61,991 nucleotides of DNA from Enterococcus lactis (GTDB lineage: Bacteria; Bacillota; Bacilli; Lactobacillales; Enterococcaceae), in NCBI RefSeq assembly GCF_015751045.1, contig NZ_BNJW01000019.1:1-61991 (forward strand). The letters are read 5' to 3'. The notes under the pieces are model-generated. The model did no database searches and was not told the origin of the DNA. It saw only the letters and a program-made list of their open reading frames with translations. Positions 37,786 through 48,045 of this stretch are shown piece after piece (the first letter of the stretch is position 1; each line of letters begins with the position of its first letter). Position numbers and translations under genes: made by a program.

Positions 37786-38032
37786 CTTAACTAGCAGTTC
37801 GCGTTACGGTTAAAGAGTAAAGTGAATTGGATTTCTCATACACAGCGTAATGACCTGGTGGAGAAAAGTTGAATCCTGACTTTCTAAGGGGAGATGCGCA
37901 CATCTCTCCTTTTGCGTTTTTTTAAGCGCCCTGCCTTCGATGATGTGCAAGAGATTAGCCTTTAGAATTCACTTAAATAAAATCTGTCCGTTACCAAAGC
38001 AGACAGTCACATTTTAAGGAGGAATTTTGGTT
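37786..38032 (+). promoter_or_regulatory. rplY leader with an internal terminator
   Basis: This non-coding stretch before rplY holds a stem AAGGGGAGATG/CATCTCTCCTT (about 37886-37911) followed by seven T's (37917-37923), more than 100 bases before the gene. Upstream, GGATTTCTC and GAGAAA...ATCC could pair. A TTGACT with a poor -10 lies near 37784. The arrangement looks like an attenuator or a short RNA ending ahead of rplY. No known leader family was recognised. Confidence 0.5.
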
Positions 38033-38641
38033 ATGTCAGTATCATTAGAAGTAAGTAAAAGAGAAGTACGTCCCCGTTCATTAAGAAATAAACTTCGTCA
38101 TGAAGGGAAAGTTCCAGCTGTTGTTTATGGGTATAAAATAGAAAGTACCCCTATCTCATTCGATGGTTTGACACTAAGCAAATTGCTGCGTGAACATGGA
38201 GCAAACAAAGTTATCACGATGGACATTGACGGACAAAAAGTCAATACATTGGTTCATAAGATCCAAACGAACACTTTTACTAATCATTTCGAACATGCAG
38301 AATTTCTATCTGTCAACATGTCGGAAGAAACAGAAGTCGAAACAGAAGTCGTTCTTGTTGGCGAATCAGTTGGTGTTAAATCGGGTGGAGTGTTAGCTCA
38401 AAACTTGTATACAGTAGTCGTATCTGCTACACCAGACAAATTGCCTGAACGAATTGAAGTCGACGTGACAAACTTGGAATTAGGCGATTCTATTACAGTA
38501 GCCGATCTTCCAAAAAACGACGATTACAAGTTCGTGACCGACAGTGAAGAACAAATTGCTGCTGTAGTCGCTCAAAGTGAAGAAGAAGAAAGCACAGGTG
38601 AAGGTGGCGAACCAGAAGTAATCGGTTCAAAAGAAGAATAA
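38033..38641 (+). CDS. rplY: 50S ribosomal protein L25/general stress protein Ctc
   Basis: This 202-residue protein binds 5S rRNA. The N-terminal L25 domain (EVRPRSLRNKLRHEGKVPAVVYG) is followed by the TL5/CTC C-terminal domain and an acidic Glu-rich tail, as in Ctc of other Firmicutes. The open frame begins two codons upstream at TTG 38027, but ATG 38033 behind AAGGAGG is preferred. It is a single-gene unit with an unusual leader and a downstream terminator. Confidence 0.92.
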   Translation: MSVSLEVSKREVRPRSLRNKLRHEGKVPAVVYGYKIESTPISFDGLTLSKLLREHGANKVITMDIDGQKVNTLVHKIQTNTFTNHFEHAEFLSVNMSEETEVETEVVLVGESVGVKSGGVLAQNLYTVVVSATPDKLPERIEVDVTNLELGDSITVADLPKNDDYKFVTDSEEQIAAVVAQSEEEESTGEGGEPEVIGSKEE

Positions 38642-38655
38642 TACTGAAACAATCA

Positions 38656-38703
38656 GGTGGTGTTAGAAGCGGCGGGTCAGCAGCTTTTAACACGCCTTTT
38701 TTA
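38656..38703 (+). terminator. rplY terminator
   Basis: GGTGGTGTTAGAAGC pairs with GCAGCTTTTAACACGCC (38656-38670 with 38679-38696, imperfect), then T6. It begins 14 bases after the stop. Confidence 0.78.
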
Positions 38704-38849
38704 TTTCTAATCGTTTATTTTCATATGGGGCTTCCGCTTTTGTAAATAGCTTTGCAAACGAAAAATGCTGATTTACCAAGCTTTCCCTCGCATATTTTTA
38801 TGGTACCTTTATAAAAATTTATAGTTTGAAAAAAAGTATTCAATTATTG

Positions 38850-38878
38850 TTGCATTTTTCCTGATTCTTTATTAGAAT
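38850..38878 (+). promoter_or_regulatory. Promoter of the DUF960 gene
   Basis: TTGCAT (38850-38855), a 17-base spacer and TAGAAT (38873-38878). The transcript would start about 80 bases before the ATG. Nothing else is evident in 38704-38849. Confidence 0.6.
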
Positions 38879-38966
38879 GAACCCTCGTTAAAGTAAGTAT
38901 TTCTAGTTTATCCTATGATTGATTATAAAAATAAAAACATTCGTTGATTCGAAGGAGGTTAACCAG

Positions 38967-39290
38967 ATGTTTGAAAGTTTTGATAGCAGCCGCAACCGTT
39001 ACGCTTCAGTTGGTGTAGTATCAAGTTTGCCAGATGAATTGATTGACAGTATATGGTTTATTATTGACCTAGATCTTAAGGGAGTCATTCCATTAGAAAA
39101 TATATTAACCTTTGATTTGATCGAAAATCGTGGAAAAGTGACGATGCATTTTTCTCAAGCAGGAAGCAATGTGGAAATGGATATTGATTTGCCGTTTGCC
39201 TATTCGAACCAATTTCCTGCTCAAGTATACGCCTATGATGACGGTACGAGAGAAACGATCCTTTTACCAAGTGAGATCAGACAATATTAA
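38967..39290 (+). CDS. DUF960 family protein
   Basis: This 107-residue soluble protein fits the DUF960 pattern: FESFDSSRNRYASVGV at the start, LPDELIDSIWFIID, then a beta-rich second half ending PSEIRQY. Function unknown. The open frame begins 16 codons upstream (38919), but ATG 38967 has AAGGAGG at 8 bases and is chosen. It is alone between rplY and the MATE gene. Confidence 0.78.
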   Translation: MFESFDSSRNRYASVGVVSSLPDELIDSIWFIIDLDLKGVIPLENILTFDLIENRGKVTMHFSQAGSNVEMDIDLPFAYSNQFPAQVYAYDDGTRETILLPSEIRQY

Positions 39291-39470
39291 GGTGATAGAT
39301 AAACGTGGATGTCCCTTATTTACAGACCAGGCCAAGTTGTTGATTCTTTGACTCAATTCTTGGCTTCTTTTTATGGAATTTCATCAATTATCATTGATTT
39401 CTAATTGGTATTCTCAGGATAAACGCTATATACTACTAACTAAATTTTAAAGATATAAGGAGTTTAAAAG

Positions 39471-40841
39471 ATGCGCGATTTAACAAAAGGAAGCCCCGCT
39501 AAACTGATTTTGCTGTTCACTGTTCCTTTACTGATCGGAAACGTTTTTCAGCAGTTTTATAATATGATCGATATGATCATCGTGGGTCAGACACTAGGTA
39601 AAAATGCGCTGGCAGCGGTTGGTGCAACTGGAAGCCTGACATTTTTGATCATTGGTTTTGCCCAAGGGTTAACAGCTGGTTTAGCCATTATTACTGCACA
39701 ACGTTACGGTGCAAAAGATTATCGGGGTCTGAAGAAAAGTTTTGCTGCTAGTGTTGTTATTAGTCTTGTCGTCACTGTGATTTTAACTGTCCTGAGTCTC
39801 CTGTTTATTCGTCCGATGCTTCAGTTGATGCAAACTCCTCCTGAAATAATTGATCAAGCACAAACATTTATTTCAATTATTTTGTTAGGGATCTTTGCAT
39901 CCGTCAGTTTCAATTTGCTTTCTAATGTCATTCGCGCACTTGGTGACAGCCGCACACCATTATTCTTTCTGATCATTGCGGTCATCATCAATGTCGTACT
40001 TGATTTGATTTTTATTATCTATTTTGGTATGGGTGTGGAAGGTGCAGCTATTGCTACCGTAATCGCACAAGTTTCTTCTAGCGTACTGTGTCTTGTGTAT
40101 ATCAAGAAAAAGATGCCTTTATTACAGTTACGCAAAAAAGATTTCAATTTTGACAAAGAAGAGTTTCGTGTACATCTAAATGCAGCTTTGCCAATGGCGT
40201 TCCAGTCTTCAATCATCGCTGTCGGTGCTATCGTATTACAAGCAGCGCTAAATAGCTTAGGGACAGATGTTGTGGCTGCTCAAGCCGCTGCTGGTCGTAT
40301 TGATCAATTTGCCAATCAACCGATGATGTCATTTGGTATCGCAATGGCGACTTTCACTGCACAAAACTATGGTGCAAAGGAATATGGCCGAATCTTGCAA
40401 GGTGTACGACAAACTTTATTGATGAGTGTCGGATTTAGTCTTTTAGCAGGTGCTATCGTCATTTTCTTTGGACATTTCTTTGTTCAACTGTTTGTTAGCC
40501 CATCAGAAACACATGTATTTGAATTAGCACAAACCTACTTCAATATCAATGGGTCTCTTTACTGGATCTTAGCAGTCCTGTTCATTTTACGCTACACGCT
40601 TCAAGGTCTTGGACAAAGCAAGATTCCTACGATCGCCGGTATGATGGAATTGCTTATGCGTTCTTTTGCAGCTATCGTTCTTACAGGAATGTGGGGGTAT
40701 CCAGGAGCCGCAGCAGCTTCTCCTCTAGCTTGGATCGGCTCTGTTGCTGTGTTGCTTTACTCTTACATGCGTTCGATGAAACAATTGAAACACATGGGTG
40801 AAGAGGAGCATTTCACGTTAGAACATGCCGAAGCAAGGTAA
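39471..40841 (+). CDS. MATE-family efflux transporter
   Basis: This 456-residue protein has 12 membrane segments in two MatE halves. The start RDLTKGSPAKLILLFTVPLLIGNVFQQFYNMIDMIIVG is the family hallmark, and NALAAVGATGSL follows. It exports drugs or metabolites using H+ or Na+; substrate not determinable. AAGGAG precedes ATG 39471. A bidirectional terminator follows. Confidence 0.9.
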   Translation: MRDLTKGSPAKLILLFTVPLLIGNVFQQFYNMIDMIIVGQTLGKNALAAVGATGSLTFLIIGFAQGLTAGLAIITAQRYGAKDYRGLKKSFAASVVISLVVTVILTVLSLLFIRPMLQLMQTPPEIIDQAQTFISIILLGIFASVSFNLLSNVIRALGDSRTPLFFLIIAVIINVVLDLIFIIYFGMGVEGAAIATVIAQVSSSVLCLVYIKKKMPLLQLRKKDFNFDKEEFRVHLNAALPMAFQSSIIAVGAIVLQAALNSLGTDVVAAQAAAGRIDQFANQPMMSFGIAMATFTAQNYGAKEYGRILQGVRQTLLMSVGFSLLAGAIVIFFGHFFVQLFVSPSETHVFELAQTYFNINGSLYWILAVLFILRYTLQGLGQSKIPTIAGMMELLMRSFAAIVLTGMWGYPGAAAASPLAWIGSVAVLLYSYMRSMKQLKHMGEEEHFTLEHAEAR

Positions 40842-40935
40842 CCTTGATTAAAAGAAATCGGTGCGGCTAAAAATGAAAACTTTTATTGAAAATATCTTCT
40901 TCGTTTACCGAAAACAGTTTTTTTAGATAACAAAA

Positions 40936-40965
40936 GGCTGTGACATTTTTTGTCACAGCCCTTTT
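40936..40965. terminator. Bidirectional terminator between MATE and CNNM-type genes
   Basis: GGCTGTGACA (40936-40945) pairs with TGTCACAGCC (40951-40960) around five T's. T-runs lie on both sides. The same GGCTGTGACA...TGTCACAGCC core recurs in terminators at 45.1, 57.8 and 60.1 kb. Confidence 0.88.
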
Positions 40966-40969
40966 TCAT

Positions 40970-42271
40970 TTATTCTGCTTCTCTTTCCATGGTCTCTACT
41001 TTGAAATAATCGATATGTGCATGCTGGTATTCTAATACCGTGAAGCGAAATGAGGCAATCTCAATGATCGTTCCTGCGTTTATTTCTTTGTATCGGCTAG
41101 AAGCAAATCCCGCAAGTGTAGTAAAATTCGTTTCTTCAAACTCTGGAATCTCTACATGAAAATAACGTTGGAAATCATCTAATGTTAGTTTGCCGGAGAC
41201 GATATAAGAGCCATCTGACTGTTCCGCTATCAACGCTTCGTCCAAATCTGTCTCATCCCGGATTTCCCCGACGATTTCTTCTAAAATATCTTCAATCGTC
41301 ACTAAGCCGCTTGTCCCTCCATATTCATCTTTTAAGATAGCAATATGTTTTCCTTTTTTTCGCATGATCGTCAATAATTTTTTTATAGGGATCGTTTCAG
41401 TTGTGACGATTGGCTCTTCAATCAAATGTTCTACTGTCAGTTGGTCATCTTTATAAGATTGCTTGATCAAATCTGGTAAGGTAACATAACCTAGAACATT
41501 GTCTTTGGATTCTAAAATCACTGGATAGCGAGTATGTCCTTGCTCGATCGAAGCTTTTATCGCTTCTTTTACTGTTTCTGAAGCTTCGAATACTTGCATA
41601 GACGTACGATCTACTTGTATATCTTTTGCCAAGGTATCATCAAATTCAAACACGTTTTCCAAATAATGATATTCTTCTTTGGTCAACTCTCCTTTTTCAT
41701 AAGAATTCAATGCGACTAATGTCAGCTCTTCTTGAGACAAGGTTTCTTCTCCTTCAGATACGAGGCGCACACCTAAAAGCTTTCCTAGACCCGCCGCCGA
41801 ATGATTCAATACCCAAATAAAAGGAAACATTACTTTATAAAAATAATGAAGCGGTTTGACTACGAACAAGACGACCTTCTCCGTATTGACGATACTATAG
41901 CTCTTAGGAAGCAGTTCGCCAATAACCACATCGATATACGTCACTAAAATAAATCCTAGCGCCACAGAGATTGTACTGCTGATAGCCGAACTGAAAGGTA
42001 GTTTACCAATCACTGGTTCCAGTAGAGCCGCGACAGAGCCTTCACCGACCCACCCGATGATCAGACCGGTTAGCGTAATTCCTAATTGACTAGCTGATAA
42101 ATAATTATCTAAATGGTGTGTAACATGAAGAGCTAGCTTGGCGTTCTTCACGTTTTCCTTTTCTAGTTGTTCCAATTTTGATCGTCTGATTTTCACTAAA
42201 GCAAATTCACTTGCTACAAAAAATGAAGTAATTGCGATCATCAAAAATAAAATAATGAAATTGATAACCAT
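40970..42271 (-). CDS. CNNM/CorC-HlyC family membrane protein with CBS domains
   Basis: This 433-residue protein has three to four N-terminal membrane segments (DUF21, about 1-175), a tandem CBS pair (about 205-330, with ILKDEYGGTSGLVTIEDILEEIVGEI at its end), and a CorC_HlyC domain. Such proteins are Mg2+ exporters or regulators of magnesium; the older name haemolysin is misleading. Its own minus-strand terminator is the shared hairpin just downstream. Confidence 0.88.
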   Translation of the reverse strand: MVINFIILFLMIAITSFFVASEFALVKIRRSKLEQLEKENVKNAKLALHVTHHLDNYLSASQLGITLTGLIIGWVGEGSVAALLEPVIGKLPFSSAISSTISVALGFILVTYIDVVIGELLPKSYSIVNTEKVVLFVVKPLHYFYKVMFPFIWVLNHSAAGLGKLLGVRLVSEGEETLSQEELTLVALNSYEKGELTKEEYHYLENVFEFDDTLAKDIQVDRTSMQVFEASETVKEAIKASIEQGHTRYPVILESKDNVLGYVTLPDLIKQSYKDDQLTVEHLIEEPIVTTETIPIKKLLTIMRKKGKHIAILKDEYGGTSGLVTIEDILEEIVGEIRDETDLDEALIAEQSDGSYIVSGKLTLDDFQRYFHVEIPEFEETNFTTLAGFASSRYKEINAGTIIEIASFRFTVLEYQHAHIDYFKVETMEREAE

Positions 42272-42348
42272 ATTCTCCCGCCTTCCTCTTTTTCTATTGT
42301 ACCCTTTTTCTACAAAAAGATTGAAAATAATGCGTATTTATATTAGGA

Positions 42349-42388
42349 ATAAAAAAGGAGATGTGGCTGAAAAATGCCACATCTCCTT
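42349..42388 (-). terminator. kup terminator
   Basis: AAGGAGATGTGGC (42355-42367) pairs perfectly with GCCACATCTCCTT (42376-42388), followed on the minus strand by six T's. It comes after two repeat modules, about 100 bases past the kup stop, and upstream of the CNNM-type gene. Confidence 0.85.
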
Positions 42389-42389
42389 C

Positions 42390-42494
42390 TTACTCAAAAG
42401 CATCGCATTACTTGTTGCTAAACAGCTTTTTCATGATCTCTGATAAAAACGGTATTCAAAAGCTGAATTCAGATCAAAGCGCTACTTTCACAAT
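42390..42494 (-). repeat. Two diverged intergenic modules after kup
   Basis: Read on the minus strand, units with GCGATTGTGA ... TTTTGAATACCGTT and GAGATCATGAAAAAGC... match the module pattern in diverged form. They are in sense with kup and lie before its terminator; the first slightly overlaps the kup stop region. Confidence 0.55.
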
Positions 42495-44551
42495 CGCTCT
42501 TTCAACCATGTTTTCCGAGTATTTCCAATGATAAGCGGAACAGTTTCATGTTTTACTTCACTGTACTCTAGCCCAAACCATGTTTCTGGCGAGGTAGCGA
42601 TTTTTTTGATTGCCAGTTTTGCCTGCATGATTTGACGCTGCCATTTTCCTAGAGTTGTCACATTGGAGACTACTTCATCAATCAGGACAAATTGGAAATC
42701 GCCAACTTCCCGTCCTGGTGTCAGAGAGTATCTTTGTGGCTGTTTTGGCAAACGGCCTTGTTTCATCAAATCATGGATGACTTGGCGAACATATACGTTG
42801 ATTTCCTGTTGGACCCTGAAACCTAAGAACAGATTCACTTGGACAATAAAGTCGGTGCCCATCATATCTACTTGATATTCTTTCGTATATGGCTCATCCG
42901 TCACTTCCACATGAACAAACCAATAGACTCGTGCTCTTTTAGGTCGCTTATCTAAAATCGAATAGATGAACTGTCGTCCCACTTTATCTTCAGCCATATC
43001 AGGAACCAGAAAGACAACATTCGTCTGATAGATTGGTAAAGAAGTATCATCACGTAATTCTTTAAGCTGAGGGATATAATCTCTCAAAGACACATCCTCA
43101 GTTGACGATTCGCGGATGATGTTTCCTTGTTCCCAAATGAACATCACAACTAAGATGATCAAACCAATCAGAACGGCTACAAAACCGCCACGGAAGAATT
43201 TGACGACACTTGAGATAAAGAAAACGACTTCTATTGCACCAAAGAAAAAGGTAACTAAATATGCAAACCAACGAGAATGCCCATTTTGGATAAGATAAAA
43301 GTAAAGCAGTGCCGTCGTCATCAACATGGTCACCGTTATCGACAGACCATAAGCAGCTTCCATATGATGGGAGGTTCGGAATGTGACAACCACTAAAGAA
43401 CAGGCGATCCATAGAATCAGATTGACTGCTGGGATATACATTTGCCCGATACTGTTCCCAGGATACATGATCTTTAATCGAGGCAGCAGTTTCAACTTGA
43501 TGGCTTCCGAAACCAGCGTAAACGAGCCTGTAATCAATGCTTGCGAAGCAATCACCGCAGCAACTGTTGCAAAAGCAACGCCAATCACGATCCAACTTTG
43601 AGGCATCATTTGGAAGAATGGATTCAGGTTCTTGATTTGCTGTGCTTCAGGGTTTTGATAAACATTCAATAACCATGCAGCCTGCCCAAAATAATTGATA
43701 ACCAAACAAATTTTGACGTAAGGCCAGCTCAAACGAATATTTCGTTTGCCGACATGTCCAAGATCGGAATAAAGCGCCTCTGCACCTGTCGTAGCCAAGA
43801 AAATATTTCCAAGAATGAACAAGCCTAGTTTGTTATCTGCACTAAAAAGCAGCTGGATTGCGTAATAAGGGTTTAATGCACGGATAACTGTCCAATCCTG
43901 GCTAAAATTCAGCAACCCCATTACTCCTAAAAAAGTAAACCAAGCGAACATGATTGGTCCGAATGCTTTTCCGACAATATCTGTCCCAAAGCGTTGGACC
44001 ATGAATAAGACAAAAATAATAACTAAAGTGATAATGACGATCACATTCTGGTTATTACCGAACCGGTCAAAAAACTGCGGAATTCCCCGCAATCCTTCAA
44101 TCGCAGTCGTTACCGTCACAGCAGGGGTCAATACCCCATCCGCTAGTAAGGCAGCTCCTCCGATCATTGCAGGAATGATCAAATATTTCCCACCTTTTCG
44201 GACAAGTGTGTAGAGTGAGAAAATTCCACCTTCCCCATGGTTATCTGCATTCAATGCAATCACGACATATTTGATCGTTGTTAGTAGAGTCAATGTCCAA
44301 AAAATCAATGAGACTGATCCGATAACAAAATCAGGATTGATTCCTGTCAATCCGCCATTATCTTCAACAATCGATTTCATCACGTAAAGCGGACTTGTCC
44401 CGATGTCTCCGTAGACGACTCCCATCGCTACAAGCAGGCCAGCCATTGATATTTTTTTGGTATTGTGCGTTGTTGCCACGTTTTCCCCCCATTTCTTGTT
44501 ATATGGATATCCTTTAGGTAAGCTTGAATGATAGACGATATTCTTATCCAT
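42488..44551 (-). CDS. kup: Kup-family potassium uptake protein
   Basis: This 687-residue protein is a K+/H+ symporter. It has 12 membrane segments and a C-terminal cytosolic region of about 190 residues. [17 protein letters not shown] near 50 and [19 protein letters not shown] are the Kup hallmarks. Two starts compete: ATG 44551 behind AGGAAAG, and GTG 44479 behind a G-rich run. The predicted promoter leaves 20 bases before the ATG, so I keep the longer form. With KimA at 16.5 kb, this window encodes two K+ importers. Confidence 0.92.
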   Translation of the reverse strand: MDKNIVYHSSLPKGYPYNKKWGENVATTHNTKKISMAGLLVAMGVVYGDIGTSPLYVMKSIVEDNGGLTGINPDFVIGSVSLIFWTLTLLTTIKYVVIALNADNHGEGGIFSLYTLVRKGGKYLIIPAMIGGAALLADGVLTPAVTVTTAIEGLRGIPQFFDRFGNNQNVIVIITLVIIFVLFMVQRFGTDIVGKAFGPIMFAWFTFLGVMGLLNFSQDWTVIRALNPYYAIQLLFSADNKLGLFILGNIFLATTGAEALYSDLGHVGKRNIRLSWPYVKICLVINYFGQAAWLLNVYQNPEAQQIKNLNPFFQMMPQSWIVIGVAFATVAAVIASQALITGSFTLVSEAIKLKLLPRLKIMYPGNSIGQMYIPAVNLILWIACSLVVVTFRTSHHMEAAYGLSITVTMLMTTALLYFYLIQNGHSRWFAYLVTFFFGAIEVVFFISSVVKFFRGGFVAVLIGLIILVVMFIWEQGNIIRESSTEDVSLRDYIPQLKELRDDTSLPIYQTNVVFLVPDMAEDKVGRQFIYSILDKRPKRARVYWFVHVEVTDEPYTKEYQVDMMGTDFIVQVNLFLGFRVQQEINVYVRQVIHDLMKQGRLPKQPQRYSLTPGREVGDFQFVLIDEVVSNVTTLGKWQRQIMQAKLAIKKIATSPETWFGLEYSEVKHETVPLIIGNTRKTWLKERL

Positions 44552-44578
44552 GACACCCGCTTTCCTAAATTGCTTCTA

Positions 44579-44607
44579 ATTATCCAAGTAACACACTGAA
44601 GTGTCAA
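44579..44607 (-). promoter_or_regulatory. kup promoter
   Basis: On the minus strand a consensus TTGACA (44602-44607), 17 bases, and GATAAT (44579-44584). It lies in the short gap after the GlsB-like gene. Confidence 0.78.
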
Positions 44608-44622
44608 CTTATTTGAATAAAA

Positions 44623-44889
44623 TTATTCTTTCTTTGGTCGTTCCCTGATACGTCTTGCCACAAATGAATAAAGAGCAAGGCAAAAAATTGCACCCAATAA
44701 TGCTGGGATCAAATAAAAACCGCCAAGTTCCGGTCCAAGCGGCCCTAGTAAAAATTCGCCAAGCCAGCTGCCTAAAAAGCCGATAATGATATTTCCAGAT
44801 ACACCACCTGGGACTTCCTTTCCCAAAATGGCACCAGCTATCAAACCTAACACACCGCCGATAAACAACGACCATAAAAAGTTCAGCAT
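44623..44889 (-). CDS. GlsB/YeaQ/YmgE-family small membrane protein
   Basis: This 88-residue protein has three hydrophobic segments and glycine-zipper pattern GGVLGLIAGAILGKEVPGG, typical of the family once called transglycosylase-associated. Stress-related roles, such as GlsB of E. faecalis, are known in the family; the exact function is not. GAGGGGAAGG precedes the ATG. It ends 16 bases before the kup promoter. Confidence 0.86.
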   Translation of the reverse strand: MLNFLWSLFIGGVLGLIAGAILGKEVPGGVSGNIIIGFLGSWLGEFLLGPLGPELGGFYLIPALLGAIFCLALYSFVARRIRERPKKE

Positions 44890-44982
44890 AGCCTTCCCCT
44901 CCTTCGTCCCTTTATCTCACTTTTATTTTACGCTTTATTTAGAAGGACTCCAAAAATATGCACCAAGAAATTTCAGCAAAAA

Positions 44983-45100
44983 GAGGTTGTGACAGAAGTG
45001 GTCAGCTTCAAGAAATAAGAAGGAATTTACGAAAATTGCTTCTTAAATTTTTGTGAAATTTCGGCTTATTTCCGAAGAAGCTACTTCTGGAACACCGTTT
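44983..45100 (+). repeat. Intergenic hairpin module (class 1)
   Basis: The unit starts GAGGTTGTGA and ends GGAACACCGTTT. Its arms CAGAAGTGGTCAGCTTC... and ...GAAGCTACTTCTG are complementary around AGAAGGAATT...GCTTCT. It is nearly identical to the modules at 57383-57498 and 60239-60355 (the latter inverted). It is followed by a bidirectional terminator and lies between glsB and pnp. Unlike most copies, it is antisense to the upstream-ending pnp transcript. Confidence 0.8.
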
Positions 45101-45112
45101 ATTCGCAAAAAA

Positions 45113-45148
45113 GGACTGTGACAGTTTTTTGTCACAGTCCCCTTTTTT
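45113..45148. terminator. Bidirectional terminator downstream of pnp
   Basis: GGACTGTGAC (45113-45122) pairs perfectly with GTCACAGTCC (45131-45140); T's on the plus strand and A-rich sequence before it give T's on the minus strand, where it follows the pnp stop by 70 bases. Confidence 0.88.
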
Positions 45149-45212
45149 CGAATAATTGTTGTTCTCCTGCCAATTTCTTGATCACAAGACACAATATTCA
45201 TAAGAATTAAAA

Positions 45213-47339
45213 TTATTTTGCTTCGTTTTTCGTTGAACCATCTTCATTCAACATTGCTTTTCTTGACAGATTTACGCGTCCTTGTTTATCAATTTCAGTT
45301 ACTTTCACAAGGATCTCATCACCTAGCTTAACAACATCTTCGACTTTATTGACACGATCGTTTGCCAATTGAGAAATATGGACAAGTCCATCTTTTCCTT
45401 TGATCAAGTTGACGAATGCACCGAATTTTTCGATACGGACAACTTTCCCTAGATAAACTTCACCGACTTTGACTTCTTTTGTCAGATCTTCGATGATCTT
45501 GATGGCTTTTTTGATCATTTCTGCATCAGCAGAAGCAATACTTACTTTTCCATCTTGATCGATATCGATTTTTACACCCGTTTCATCGATGATTCCATTG
45601 ATCGTGTCTCCGCCTTTACCGATGACGTCTTTGATTTTAGCAGGTTCGATCTGGATCATTTCGATTTTTGGTGCATATTGGCTTAATTCTTCACGTGGAG
45701 CAGCAATCGTTGAAGTCAATTCTTCTAAGATTTCCATACGTGCTTGTTTTGCTTGCGTCAATGCTTCAGTTAGGATTTGTTCTGTGATTCCTTGGATCTT
45801 GATATCCATCTGCAAAGCAGTGATCCCATCTTTTGTACCGGCAACCTTAAAGTCCATATCGCCAAGATGATCTTCCAACCCTTGGATATCTGTTAAGATC
45901 GTATAGTTCTCACCATCAGAAACAAGTCCCATCGCAATACCGGCAACAGGTGCTTTGATTGGTACCCCTGCATCCATCAATGCTAACGTGCCAGCACAGA
46001 TACTTGCTTGGGAAGAAGAACCATTTGATTCCAATACTTCTGCTACCAAGCGGATCGTATAAGGAAATTCTTCTTCTGAAGGGATTACTTGTGCCAATGC
46101 ACGTTCTCCTAATGCGCCATGTCCGATTTCCCGACGACCTGGAGATCCTGCACGTCCTGTAGAACCAACAGAAAATTGAGGGAAATTGTAGTGGTGGATG
46201 AATCGTTTGCTGACTTCAACCCCTAGACCGTCAATGATTTGGTGTTCTCCTAAAGGTGCGAGTGTACAAGCAGATAAAGCTTGTGTTTGTCCTCGTGTGA
46301 ACAATCCTGAACCATGTACACGTGGCAATAAGCTGACTTCTGATGACAATGGACGGATTTCATCCAATTTACGCCCGTCAGGACGGATTTTATCGATGGT
46401 AATCAATTCACGTACGACATCTTTTTCCAAATCTTCCGTGATTTGTTTGACTTCTTTCAATAAGTGATCTTCATCTTCGTGACCTGCAAATTTCTCAGCG
46501 TAAGCTTCACGAATATCGAGTTTCACTTGCTCAATGTTCTCTTCGCGAGCAAGTTTTTCTTCGGTCATTACTGCTGCTTTCATTGTAGCGTAAGAAGCAT
46601 CAAAGATTTCTTTTTTCAATACTTCATCAACTTGCAGTAAAGTGACTTCCATTTTTTCTTTTCCTACTGCTTGAACGATTTCTTCTTGGAAAGCAACTAA
46701 TTCTTTGATAGCGTCAAAACCAAACAGCAATGCACCAAGCATGTCTTCTTCTGAAACTTCTTTCGCGCCACTTTCAACCATGTTGATCGCTTGTTTCGTA
46801 CCAGCAACAGTCAATTCGATATCTGTTTGTTCTGCTTGCTCTACCGTTGGATTCAAGACATATTCACCATTTACACGACCAACTTCTACACCTGCGATTG
46901 GACCATCAAATGGAATATCTGAGATTGATAGTGCTAAAGAAGAACCTAACATCGCTGCCATAGCTGGTGAACAGTCAGTTTCTACACTCATCACGATGTT
47001 CGTTACTTGGACTTCATTACGGAAGCCTTCCGCAAACATTGGGCGAATCGGACGGTCGATCAAACGGGCAGTCAATGTTGCTTCTGTACTTGGACGACCT
47101 TCTCGTTTGATGAAACCTCCAGGGATTTTCCCTGCTGCATACATTTTTTCTTCATAATTGATCGTTAATGGGAAAAAGTCTGTATCTTTTGCTTCTTTAG
47201 AGGCCACAGCTGCACTTAAGACCACTGTATCTCCATAACGGACTAAAACGGCTCCGTTTGCTTGTTTTGCTAGCTGACCGACTTCGATTTGTAAGGGACG
47301 GCCGCCCCATGTCGTTTTGAATACTTGTTTTTCTGACAT
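45213..47339 (-). CDS. pnp: Polyribonucleotide nucleotidyltransferase (PNPase)
   Basis: This 708-residue phosphorolytic 3'-5' exonuclease of the RNA degradosome has two RNase PH domains ([18 protein letters not shown] and [21 protein letters not shown] in the second), a KH domain (about 555-615, [12 protein letters not shown]) and an S1 domain (about 620-690, [18 protein letters not shown]). The frame opens at 47423, but ATG 47339 ([11 protein letters not shown]) follows AAAGGAGAAG and is the family start. It lies downstream of rpsO, as in many bacteria. A leader hairpin may allow autoregulation. Confidence 0.95.
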   Translation of the reverse strand: MSEKQVFKTTWGGRPLQIEVGQLAKQANGAVLVRYGDTVVLSAAVASKEAKDTDFFPLTINYEEKMYAAGKIPGGFIKREGRPSTEATLTARLIDRPIRPMFAEGFRNEVQVTNIVMSVETDCSPAMAAMLGSSLALSISDIPFDGPIAGVEVGRVNGEYVLNPTVEQAEQTDIELTVAGTKQAINMVESGAKEVSEEDMLGALLFGFDAIKELVAFQEEIVQAVGKEKMEVTLLQVDEVLKKEIFDASYATMKAAVMTEEKLAREENIEQVKLDIREAYAEKFAGHEDEDHLLKEVKQITEDLEKDVVRELITIDKIRPDGRKLDEIRPLSSEVSLLPRVHGSGLFTRGQTQALSACTLAPLGEHQIIDGLGVEVSKRFIHHYNFPQFSVGSTGRAGSPGRREIGHGALGERALAQVIPSEEEFPYTIRLVAEVLESNGSSSQASICAGTLALMDAGVPIKAPVAGIAMGLVSDGENYTILTDIQGLEDHLGDMDFKVAGTKDGITALQMDIKIQGITEQILTEALTQAKQARMEILEELTSTIAAPREELSQYAPKIEMIQIEPAKIKDVIGKGGDTINGIIDETGVKIDIDQDGKVSIASADAEMIKKAIKIIEDLTKEVKVGEVYLGKVVRIEKFGAFVNLIKGKDGLVHISQLANDRVNKVEDVVKLGDEILVKVTEIDKQGRVNLSRKAMLNEDGSTKNEAK

Positions 47340-47382
47340 AACTTCTCCTTTTCCTTCTCGTGAAAGCAAGACGCTACTAAAC

Positions 47383-47425
47383 AAATGAAAACTGCTGAAA
47401 GCCGTTTTTTGAGCAGCTTTCATTT
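47383..47425 (-). promoter_or_regulatory. Stable hairpin in the pnp leader
   Basis: AAATGAAAACTGCT (47383-47396) pairs with AGCAGCTTTCATTT (47412-47425) with one mismatch. A hairpin in this position before pnp is the RNase III processing site used for PNPase autoregulation in E. coli; that role here is inference. Confidence 0.5.
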
Positions 47426-47477
47426 GGTTAGTAGGAGTCCATCTAGCTTGATCACGGAATTTTGCTTAATTGATATA

Positions 47478-47518
47478 CGAGTAAAAAAAGTGAGATTCAT
47501 GTGAATCCCACTCTTTTT
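47478..47518 (-). terminator. rpsO terminator
   Basis: AAAAAGTGAGATTCA and TGAATCCCACTCTTTTT (47485-47499 with 47502-47518, two mismatches) form a tight hairpin followed by T's on the minus strand, 9 bases after the rpsO stop. Confidence 0.8.
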
Positions 47519-47526
47519 GACTAAAA

Positions 47527-47796
47527 TTAACGACGCAAGCCTAAACGTTTGATCAATTCGCGGTAACGTTGAACGTCAGTTTTACGTAAGTAAGCTAACA
47601 AGTTACGACGGTGACCAACTTTTTTCATTAGGCCGCGGTATGAATGATGGTCTTTTTTGTGCACGCGTGCATGTTCATTCAAGTGGTTGATTTCTTCAGT
47701 TAATACAGCGATTTGTACTTCTGGAGAACCAGTATCCCCTTCATGGCGAGCATATTCGTTGATGATTTCATTCTTGCGTTCTTTTGAAATTGCCAT
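47527..47796 (-). CDS. rpsO: 30S ribosomal protein S15
   Basis: This 89-residue protein binds the central domain of 16S r[23 protein letters not shown], then [23 protein letters not shown], are the conserved blocks. ATG 47796 (MAISKERK) is preferred over a start three codons upstream because GAGGTGAAAG lies at good distance. It is followed by a terminator and then pnp. Confidence 0.96.
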   Translation of the reverse strand: MAISKERKNEIINEYARHEGDTGSPEVQIAVLTEEINHLNEHARVHKKDHHSYRGLMKKVGHRRNLLAYLRKTDVQRYRELIKRLGLRR

Positions 47797-48045
47797 TTCT
47801 TTCACCTCTTTCGATTATTCCCCTGCGACTGAGTAAAACGTTGGTGATTCGCTTAACCAAGTGGCAGGCCGTGCGCCTAGAGCACACAGCTATACTTTAC
47901 CTGAAACCGGGCTGGAAATCAAGTGGTTAATCATTAAGAAAAAGTAGTTTTCAAACAATCTTACTACTACTTTTCCATTTTTGTGGTAAACTATAATGCG
48001 AAAATAGACTTGAATATAGTCTTTTAAGAAAGGGGTACATATTCC

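Noticed and set aside
43098-43595. 165-codon ORF in another frame of kup
   Set aside because: Cys/Trp-rich shadow with no ribosome site; kup is clear in this region.
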